A stretch of DNA of 18,366 nucleotides from CAYHSY01 sp964359435 (GTDB taxonomy: Bacteria; Patescibacteriota; Minisyncoccia; UBA6257; JAUSGH01): NCBI GenBank assembly GCA_964359435.1, contig CAYHSY010000015.1:1-18366 (forward strand), read 5' to 3'. The position numbers were made by a program, and so were the translations under genes. Within the stretch, counting starts at the first letter, position 1, and each line of letters begins with the position of its first letter. The notes beneath the pieces are model-generated. The model saw only the letters and a program-made list of their open reading frames with translations. It made no database searches and was not told the DNA's origin. Of this stretch, positions 13,120-18,366 are shown piece after piece.

Positions 13120-13797
13120 TTATTTACTCTCTTTTTCAAACACTTCGCCTTTATATATCCAAACCTTCACGCCTATCGTGCCATAAGTCGTGAAAGCGGT
13201 GGCTTCGCCAAAATCGATATTCGCGCGCAATGTCTGGAGCGGCAACTTGCCCTTAGCCAGCCATTCACGGCGGGCGATTTCACCGCCATCCAAACGGCCG
13301 GAAACACGCACCTTAATCCCCTTCACCTCGCGATTCTGCATGTTGTTTTCTATGGCTTTTTTTATAGTTCGGCGGAACGGCAGGCGATTTTCCAAATCCC
13401 AAGCAATGTTTTGAGCCACGTTTGTGGATGAAACTTCCGTTCTCTTTAATTCCTCCACGTTCAAATTCAAAGCCACTTTATGTTCGGGCAACTTTTCTTT
13501 GCGGCGAAGTTTCGCCAACGCGGCTTCAATCGCTTTACCCAACAATTCGATACCCGTACCTCCGCGGCCAATAATCAAACCCGGTTTGGCGGCCTTAATG
13601 TACACTCGGCAAGCATTGGCCGTGCGCTCAATCTCAATTCTGGCAATACCGGCGTTGCCGATCTTGGAATTGATAATTTCACGAATGGCCTCGTCTTCCA
13701 TTAAGAAATTCTTAAAGGACTTCCTGGGCATCCAACGGGACTTCCAGTTTTCTATGAGACCGAGACGGAATGAATTGGGTTTAATTTTGTTTCCCAT
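13120..13797 (-). CDS. rpsC: Ribosomal protein S3 (uS3)
   Basis: A 225-residue small-subunit head protein at the mRNA entry tunnel. MGNKIKPNSFRLG is the standard start. The KH domain has the GLIIGRGG loop near residues 73-80, and the C-terminal domain has GRLDGGEIARREW and the motif TTYGTIGVKVWIYKGE. Length is normal. It follows rplV by 18 bp and ends in TAA. Confidence 0.98.
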   Translation of the reverse strand: MGNKIKPNSFRLGLIENWKSRWMPRKSFKNFLMEDEAIREIINSKIGNAGIARIEIERTANACRVYIKAAKPGLIIGRGGTGIELLGKAIEAALAKLRRKEKLPEHKVALNLNVEELKRTEVSSTNVAQNIAWDLENRLPFRRTIKKAIENNMQNREVKGIKVRVSGRLDGGEIARREWLAKGKLPLQTLRANIDFGEATAFTTYGTIGVKVWIYKGEVFEKESK

Positions 13798-13815
13798 AAT
13801 GATATGATGGTATGT

Positions 13816-14319
13816 CTATACGGCGGTACGTTTGAATATCCGCTTGAAGAAGCTTCGCTTTTCTTCTTTCTTGCCTTCTTTGAGCTCCGGTTTGGGCAAA
13901 GCTTCTTTCTTGGGTTTGGCGGCAGTTTCTTTTTCCGGCTTTTTGCTCTTTTCTTTTTTGATAATCGTAAAGGCCGGTGCGGCTTTGCCGGATTCGCTCA
14001 AAACCATAACCACGTGGCTCATGTGTTTGTGAATCGGAGTGCCGCGGCCCATGGCCTTGGGCAATAAACGCTTTAACATTGGCCCGCGATCCACGTAAAT
14101 CTGCGACACCACTAAACGAGCCGGGTCCATTTTCATTTGTCTGGCATTCGCCACGCCGGAACGAAGCAATTTCAAAAGCGGTTCGGCGGCCCGCTTGCTG
14201 CGATTCAAAAGCTGCGCCTCGGCCTCAAGCACATGGAGTCCCCGTAGGGCGGACGCAACCAAGCGCACCTTACGCGGCGCCATCTGGAGAAACTTCAGTT
14301 TTGCTGTAACTTGAGCCAT
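13816..14319 (-). CDS. rplV: Ribosomal protein L22 (uL22) with charged C-terminal tail
   Basis: A 167-residue protein against the usual 110 or so. The core (residues 1-118) has MAPRKVRLVASALRG, the ANARQMKMDPARLVVSQIYVD region, and the tunnel-lining beta-hairpin (PKAMGRGTPIHKHMSHV). Residues about 119-167 are a Lys/Glu/Pro/Ala-rich tail ending in basic FFKRIFKRTAV, probably disordered except for its end. Extended L22 tails occur in several bacterial groups. It follows rpsS by 25 bp and ends in TAG. Confidence 0.97.
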   Translation of the reverse strand: MAQVTAKLKFLQMAPRKVRLVASALRGLHVLEAEAQLLNRSKRAAEPLLKLLRSGVANARQMKMDPARLVVSQIYVDRGPMLKRLLPKAMGRGTPIHKHMSHVVMVLSESGKAAPAFTIIKKEKSKKPEKETAAKPKKEALPKPELKEGKKEEKRSFFKRIFKRTAV

Positions 14320-14344
14320 GGATAAAATTTAAATATCAATAGAA

Positions 14345-14686
14345 TTACTTCTTCGCCGGTTCGGCGGTTTGAGCGGCGGCTTTCTTTTGAGCTTCAGCGG
14401 CCGCGGCGGCGGTTTCAAGCTCGCGCTGCATTTTACCGCCGTGCTTTGTAAATTTACGGGTCGCGGCGAATTCACCCAAACGATGGCCCACCATTTCTTC
14501 TTTAATCGCAACTTCAATGAAATTCTTGCCGTTATGGATTGCAAAAGTATAACCAACCATTTCCGGCGCGATTTCAGAACCGCGCGCCCAGGTCTTAATA
14601 GGCCTCGGATCGCCCTGAGGCAATTTGGCTATTTTCTCCAAGATATGAGAGTCCACATAAGGACCTTTTTTAGAACTTCTGGACAT
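14345..14686 (-). CDS. rpsS: Ribosomal protein S19 (uS19) with Ala/Lys-rich tail
   Basis: A 113-residue small-subunit head protein. MSRSSKKGPYVDSHILEKI, then TWARGSEIAPEMVGYTFAIHNG and VGHRLGEFAATRKFTKHGGK give a full S19 core of about 85 residues. The remaining residues form an Ala/Lys/Glu low-complexity tail absent from the E. coli protein. It follows rplB by 28 bp. No Shine-Dalgarno is seen. Confidence 0.97.
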   Translation of the reverse strand: MSRSSKKGPYVDSHILEKIAKLPQGDPRPIKTWARGSEIAPEMVGYTFAIHNGKNFIEVAIKEEMVGHRLGEFAATRKFTKHGGKMQRELETAAAAAEAQKKAAAQTAEPAKK

Positions 14687-14714
14687 AATATTTATCAGCG
14701 AATTATGAAACTAA

Positions 14715-15548
14715 TTATCTGACTTTCGGCCGACGCTGAATAATAAATTGATTAGACCACTTCTTGGGCCGGCGCGTCTTACGGCCGCCGGTAACTTTAC
14801 CCCAAAGCGTCTTAGGCCGTTTGATGCCTCGCGGCTGACGGCCTTCACCGCCGCCGTGCGGATGGTCAACCGGATTCATAACCGTGCCACGAACAGTCGG
14901 ACGGATACCCAGCCAACGCGAGCGTCCGGCCTTGCCGATATTTACCAAATTCCATTCATTGTTAGAAACCTGGCCTATGGACGCATAACCATCCCAGGGC
15001 ACGCGGCGAATTTCTTTAGAACCCAGACGCAAATCGGTATAACCGGCGTCATGCGCCAAGACTTCCACATAAGAACCGGCGCTACGCGCGAGTTGTCCGC
15101 CGCTCCACGGACGCATTTCCACATTATAAACCAAAGCGCCAATGGGGATATTCTTTAAAATCAAACGATTACCGTTTTTGAGCGGTGCTCGCGGAGCAGT
15201 GATAATCGCATCTCCCGCCTTCATATCTTTAGCGGCCAAAACATAACGGCGCTCACCATCTCTATAGACCACCAAAGCAATGAAAGCCGTACGGAAAGGA
15301 TCATATTCGATGGTTTCAACGCGTCCGGGAACATCGATCTTATCCTGCCGGAAATCTACCAAACGATGTAATTTTTTATTGCCACCGCCCTGATGACGAG
15401 TTGTAATCACACCCCTGTGATTACGGCCGGCAAAACTCCGCCCGCCCTGCGTAAGCGGCTTGTGTGGTTCGACGGCCGAAAGCACCGAGTAGTCAACGGT
15501 TGTGAGGTGTCTTCGGGATGGAGTTGTGGGGCGATATTTTTTAATCAT
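14715..15548 (-). CDS. rplB: Ribosomal protein L2 (uL2)
   Basis: A 277-residue protein essential for subunit joining and the peptidyl-transferase centre. KKYRPTTPSRRHLT at the start, GRNHRGVITTRHQGGGNKK, and the C-terminal MNPVDHPHGGGEGRQP loop are all intact; the last contains the conserved His (E. coli His229) near the catalytic site. Length is normal. It starts 2 bp after the rplW stop. Confidence 0.98.
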   Translation of the reverse strand: MIKKYRPTTPSRRHLTTVDYSVLSAVEPHKPLTQGGRSFAGRNHRGVITTRHQGGGNKKLHRLVDFRQDKIDVPGRVETIEYDPFRTAFIALVVYRDGERRYVLAAKDMKAGDAIITAPRAPLKNGNRLILKNIPIGALVYNVEMRPWSGGQLARSAGSYVEVLAHDAGYTDLRLGSKEIRRVPWDGYASIGQVSNNEWNLVNIGKAGRSRWLGIRPTVRGTVMNPVDHPHGGGEGRQPRGIKRPKTLWGKVTGGRKTRRPKKWSNQFIIQRRPKVR

Positions 15549-15550
15549 GG

Positions 15551-15829
15551 TTAAGTGGGTAGTATATCCAATTTCTGGCCTTTTTTCAAGGTCACAATAA
15601 CCTTTTTGAAACCGGGGCGCAGCTTGAAATTGCGGCCATAACGCTTGGGTTTGGGACGGGTATTTATTACATGCGTATTCACAACTTCAACTTTATATAT
15701 TTGTTCGACAAGTTTCTTGATTTCCGTAGTATTAGCATTATCTTGAACCAAAAATACATATTTACCATCGGCCGACATGGCGGTCGATTTTTCGGAAATT
15801 ATGGGATTTTTGATAAGAAACTTATTCAT
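15551..15829 (-). CDS. rplW: Ribosomal protein L23 (uL23)
   Basis: A 92-residue protein at the tunnel exit, the docking site for trigger factor and SRP. IKNPIISEKSTAMSADGKYVFLV is the family start, with NTTEIKKLVEQIYKVEVVNTHVI and the basic GRNFKLRPGFKKVIVTLKKG. The usual tunnel-facing loop is present. The gap from rplD is 13 bp. Confidence 0.97.
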   Translation of the reverse strand: MNKFLIKNPIISEKSTAMSADGKYVFLVQDNANTTEIKKLVEQIYKVEVVNTHVINTRPKPKRYGRNFKLRPGFKKVIVTLKKGQKLDILPT

Positions 15830-15842
15830 AAAGAAAGAAATA

Positions 15843-16469
15843 TTACTTTGAAGAAGTTTTAGTTAAAGCAGGGATGGCGCTTTTATCAATAATAATCTGT
15901 TTGTAACGCAGGACATCATAAACGTTCAAAGAATTCGGCGCAAGCGTCTTGATATTTGGCAGATTGCCGGACGCCCGATAGATCAATTTGTTTTCCATAC
16001 CGGGAACCAGCAAAGCATTGAGGCGGGGTGCCAGGACTTTGAGTGATTTGGCCAATTCTTTGGTTTTGCCGGTTGCCGCCGGAAAAGCTTCCACAACTTT
16101 AAGCTCCCCGTCCCTCAGACGCTTAGAGAGAACGGTCGAGAGGGCCGCGCGAAGCATTTTCTTGTTAATTTTAACGGCAAAGCTGCGTTCTTTAACCGGG
16201 CCATGGGAGGCGCCGCCGCCTTTCCAGATCGGAGAACGGATGGAACCGTGACGGGCTCGGCCGGTGTGTTTTTGCTTCCAGGGCTTTCTGCCGCCGCCCC
16301 GCACCTCGCCGCGGCCTTTGGCGTGAGCCCAAGGACTCCTGCGGTTCGCGAGCTGTGAAACCATAACCTGATGAACCAAATCATCGTTCCACTGACGGTT
16401 AAAAAGCGGTTCCGGCAAGTCAATTTCCGAAACCACTTTCCCCTCCAAATTGTAAACGGGACTCTTCAT
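15843..16469 (-). CDS. rplD: Ribosomal protein L4 (uL4)
   Basis: A 208-residue protein of normal length. The extended tunnel loop is present (AKGRGEVRGGGRKPWKQKHTGRARHGSIRSP in the family pattern), with GGGASHGP and a C-terminal Rossmann-like domain ending LNVYDVLRYKQIIIDKSAI. In E. coli L4 is the autogenous repressor of the S10 operon through the leader RNA; here the only strong attenuator-like structure nearby lies upstream of rplC, between rpsJ and rplC. The gap from rplC is 4 bp, the second tightest here. Confidence 0.97.
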   Translation of the reverse strand: MKSPVYNLEGKVVSEIDLPEPLFNRQWNDDLVHQVMVSQLANRRSPWAHAKGRGEVRGGGRKPWKQKHTGRARHGSIRSPIWKGGGASHGPVKERSFAVKINKKMLRAALSTVLSKRLRDGELKVVEAFPAATGKTKELAKSLKVLAPRLNALLVPGMENKLIYRASGNLPNIKTLAPNSLNVYDVLRYKQIIIDKSAIPALTKTSSK

Positions 16470-16473
16470 AGAT

Positions 16474-16896
16474 TTATTTGACGATTTCCAATTTACTGCG
16501 ATTATTATAGCCAGGCACGGCGCCGCGGATCATGACAACTTTTTCGGCGGCATTCACGTCCACAATTTTCAAATTTTTAACCGTATGACGCACGCCGCCC
16601 ATGCGGCCGGCCATTCGGCGGCCCGGGATGACACGCTGTGGCGAAGTGTTGCCGATAGAGCCGGAAGCGCGAATACGGTTTTTGGCGCCGTGGGATTGCG
16701 GACCGCCATGAAAGCCGTGGCGCTTCACCACGCCCTGCCAACCGCGCGAACGCGTGATGCCGCTGACTTTGACGAGATCTCCGGCCTTGAAACCGGCCAC
16801 GTCATCGCCGCTTTCGATTTTAATAATCGAAATCGGCTCCAGAATATCGTTCTTCCAGACCTGCGTCATTTTAAGTTTTTTGCCGATCAATTTCAT
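16474..16896 (-). CDS. rplC: Ribosomal protein L3 (uL3), internally shortened
   Basis: A 140-residue L3 against about 205-220 in most bacteria. The start (MKLIGKKLKMTQVW, then LEPISIIKIE) and the 3' half (GWQGVVKRHGFHGGPQSHG, SIGNTSPQRVIPGRRMAGRMGG, KGAVPG-like RGAVPGYNN) are normal, including the loop reaching the peptidyl-transferase centre. Missing are about 65-70 residues between them: after KIE the protein goes almost directly to GDLVKVSGITRSRGW. The frame is intact with no sign of a join. The ATG at 16896 matches homology; the upstream open frame to 17007 does not. It follows a 125-bp structured spacer. Confidence 0.93.
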   Translation of the reverse strand: MKLIGKKLKMTQVWKNDILEPISIIKIESGDDVAGFKAGDLVKVSGITRSRGWQGVVKRHGFHGGPQSHGAKNRIRASGSIGNTSPQRVIPGRRMAGRMGGVRHTVKNLKIVDVNAAEKVVMIRGAVPGYNNRSKLEIVK

Positions 16897-16907
16897 ATTA
16901 TTTTCAT

Positions 16908-16964
16908 AAAAAACATCCGAGCCATGCGGGTCCCGTGGAACCTGCAGATTCTCGAGATGTTTTT
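16908..16964 (-). terminator. Terminator-like hairpin 11 nt upstream of rplC (candidate attenuator)
   Basis: On the minus strand AAAAACATC (16964-16956) pairs with GATGTTTTT (16917-16909); after one bulged base, CGAG (16954-16951) pairs with CTCG (16921-16918). A smaller hairpin sits in the 29-nt loop (GGT-CC type, 16929-16942). Six Us end the structure at 16908. The A-tract/U-tract form is that of an intrinsic terminator, yet it lies inside the ribosomal protein operon, between rpsJ and rplC. Confidence 0.6.
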
Positions 16965-16965
16965 C

Positions 16966-17018
16966 GCTTTGCGGTTGGCAGTTTCTCCGTTGTCGGGGAC
17001 TTACCAACGCCTCAAAGC
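16966..17018 (-). promoter_or_regulatory. Upstream hairpin of the rpsJ-rplC spacer
   Basis: GCTTTG (minus strand 17018-17013) pairs with CAAAGC (16971-16966), and TTGG with CCAA (17007-17004/16978-16975), with small bulges between. The apical part contains a second short CCG/CGG hairpin with an ACAA loop. Together with the following hairpin it fills nearly the whole 125-nt spacer. Confidence 0.5.
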
Positions 17019-17021
17019 ATT

Positions 17022-17342
17022 TTACACCATTTTGATTTCAATATCAACCCCCGCCGGCATATTCAATGTCCCAAGGGACTGGACGATGCTTGGGCTTGGA
17101 TTCAGAATATCAATCAAACGCTTGTGAACCCGAAGTTCAAACTGTTCCCTGGAATCCTTGTGAACAAAGGTTGAACGGTTCACGGTATACTTATGGATTT
17201 CCGTCGGAAGCGGCACCGGACCCACGATATTGGCGTCATGACGTTTAACGGCATCCACGATCTGACGGCAAGAATTGTCTATGAGTTTATGGTCGTAGGC
17301 CTTGATGCGCAAGCGAAGTTTTTCGGCTTCCTTTTTTTCCAT
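17022..17342 (-). CDS. rpsJ: Ribosomal protein S10 (uS10)
   Basis: A 106-residue small-subunit head protein, also known from E. coli as NusE in antitermination. KLRLRIKAYDHKLIDNS, the GPVPLPTEIHKYTVNRSTFVHKDSREQFE loop and the C-terminal LNMPAGVDIEIK are typical. It starts 7 bp after the tuf stop; AAGG just before ATG 17342 is a weak Shine-Dalgarno. It is separated from rplC by an unusually long structured spacer. Confidence 0.97.
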   Translation of the reverse strand: MEKKEAEKLRLRIKAYDHKLIDNSCRQIVDAVKRHDANIVGPVPLPTEIHKYTVNRSTFVHKDSREQFELRVHKRLIDILNPSPSIVQSLGTLNMPAGVDIEIKMV

Positions 17343-17349
17343 AAATACC

Positions 17350-18366
17350 TTATTTATTTATCTTCAAAACCACTCCGGCGCCGACGGTCTTGCCACCCTC
17401 GCGGATAGCAAAGCGCTGTTTTTCTTCCATGGCGACAGGCGCGATGAGCGTAACCTTCACCTTGACTGTATCGCCCGGCATAACCATCTCCATGCCCTCC
17501 GGCAGCATCACCTCACCGGTGACGTCCGTGGTGCGGAAATAGAACTGCGGCTTATAGCCCTTGAAAAACGGGGTATGGCGACCGCCTTCTTCTTTGGACA
17601 AGACATATACCTCGGAATCAAATTCCGTGTGCGGAGTGACGGAACCGGGCTTGGCCAGCACTTGACCGCGTTCCACGTCTTCTTTTTTCAAACCGCGGAG
17701 CAAGATACCGGTATTGTCGCCGGCGCGTCCTTCATCCAACAATTTGTTAAACATTTCGATGCCGGTTACCACGGTTTTAGTTGTCGGCTTCAGACCGATG
17801 ACTTCGATTTCTTCGTTGAGTTTAATGACGCCGCGCTCAATACGGCCGGTCACCACGGTGCCGCGGCCTTCAATGGAGAAAATGTCTTCAACGGGCATAA
17901 GGAACGGCTTGGAAGTATCACGCACCGGATCCGGGACGAATTCATCCAAGGCCTTCACAAGATCCAAAATCGGCTTCACGGCCGGATCATTCAAATCCTT
18001 GGCTTCCAAGGCCTTCAAACCGGAACCACGGATAATCGGGGTGGTGTCACCCGGAAAATCGTATTTCTTCAAAAGTTCGCGGACTTCGGATTCAACCAAA
18101 TCAATAAGCTCCGGATCGTCCACCATATCTACTTTGTTTAAGAAAACCACCAACGCCGGCACGCCGACCTGGCGAGCCAGCAAAATGTGCTCGCGGGTTT
18201 GAGGCATGGGGCCGTCAGCCGCGGAAACAACCAAAACCGCACCGTCCATCTGGGCGGCGCCGGTAATCATGTTCTTGATATAATCGGCGTGACCAGGGGC
18301 GTCGATGTGCGCGTAGTGACGCTTTTCTGATTCGTATTCCGAGTGATGTAAAGCAATCGTGATACC
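17350..18366 (-). CDS. tuf: Elongation factor Tu (5' end outside window)
   Basis: The visible 338 residues begin inside the G domain at GITIALHHSEY, so about 55-60 N-terminal residues including the P-loop are outside. It delivers aminoacyl-tRNA to the ribosome. G3 is DAPGHADY (residues 22-29 of the fragment), with Ala where most bacteria have Cys; G4 is NKVD (77-80), G5 SGLKA. Domains 2 and 3 follow with GRGTVVTGRIERG, LLRGLKKEDVERGQVLA, GGRHTPFFKGYKPQFYFRTTDVTG, and end FAIREGGKTVGAGVVLKINK. It begins the tuf-rpsJ-rplC series seen in many bacteria. Confidence 0.98.
   Translation of the reverse strand, partial: GITIALHHSEYESEKRHYAHIDAPGHADYIKNMITGAAQMDGAVLVVSAADGPMPQTREHILLARQVGVPALVVFLNKVDMVDDPELIDLVESEVRELLKKYDFPGDTTPIIRGSGLKALEAKDLNDPAVKPILDLVKALDEFVPDPVRDTSKPFLMPVEDIFSIEGRGTVVTGRIERGVIKLNEEIEVIGLKPTTKTVVTGIEMFNKLLDEGRAGDNTGILLRGLKKEDVERGQVLAKPGSVTPHTEFDSEVYVLSKEEGGRHTPFFKGYKPQFYFRTTDVTGEVMLPEGMEMVMPGDTVKVKVTLIAPVAMEEKQRFAIREGGKTVGAGVVLKINK

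Noticed and set aside
16897..17007. N-terminal extension of L3 through the open frame upstream of 16896
   Set aside because: The extra residues have no L3 similarity, the ATG at 16896 gives the family start MKLIGKK, and the stretch is better explained as RNA structure.
1..18366. tRNA, rRNA, CRISPR arrays, insertion sequences or phage genes
   Set aside because: No cloverleaf with a TTCGA-type arm, no regular spaced repeats, no transposase or integrase frame and no terminal inverted repeats of a mobile element were seen.

Overview
The window looks like a piece of a metagenome-assembled genome from a Patescibacteria/CPR bacterium, most likely Parcubacteria-like. The reasons are a compact S10-spc ribosomal protein operon with no rpmD (L30) between rpsE and rplO, a short zinc-type S14, short proteins, almost no Shine-Dalgarno (SD) sequences, an EF-Tu with DAPGHADY where DCPGHADY is usual, AT-rich short repeats between genes, and a 10-N scaffold gap. 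The genetic code is standard: 21 of 30 intact genes end in TAA, 8 in TAG and one in TGA, and no gene has in-frame TGA. Placement below CPR is an inference.

Layout, right to left because nearly everything is on the minus strand. Positions 18366-7033 hold one long translation/secretion operon: tuf (5' end outside the window), rpsJ, rplC, rplD, rplW, rplB, rpsS, rplV, rpsC, rplP, rpmC, rpsQ, rplN, rplX, rplE, rpsN, rpsH, rplF, rplR, rpsE, rplO, secY. The spacers are 1-50 bp, except for a structured 125-bp spacer between rpsJ and rplC that contains a terminator-like hairpin. L3 is unusually short (140 aa), and S17 carries a C-terminal tail encoded by an intergenic AT-rich repeat.

Downstream of secY is an unrecognised three-helix membrane protein (6159-6944). 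It has its own candidate promoter, a canonical SD, the only TGA stop, and a terminator. adk follows, with a long leader containing nested inverted repeats. map lies on the plus strand, converges on adk with an 8-bp stop overlap, and appears to be leaderless.

At 3834-4527 is a self-contained minus-strand unit: a perfect-consensus sigma70 promoter that overlaps the map promoter back-to-back, a strong SD, a GTG start, a 186-codon frame (last codon the stop) interrupted by one amber codon, and an intrinsic terminator. Beyond it are a GT2-type glycosyltransferase lacking its DxD motif, greA, and then lysS, a RibL-like nucleotidyltransferase, a small membrane protein and the first codons of serS. 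The lysS frame contains the scaffold gap, which looks like an unmerged 8-bp contig overlap. The most interesting leads are the amber-interrupted unit, the structured rpsJ-rplC spacer, the shortened L3 and the secY-adk insertion.
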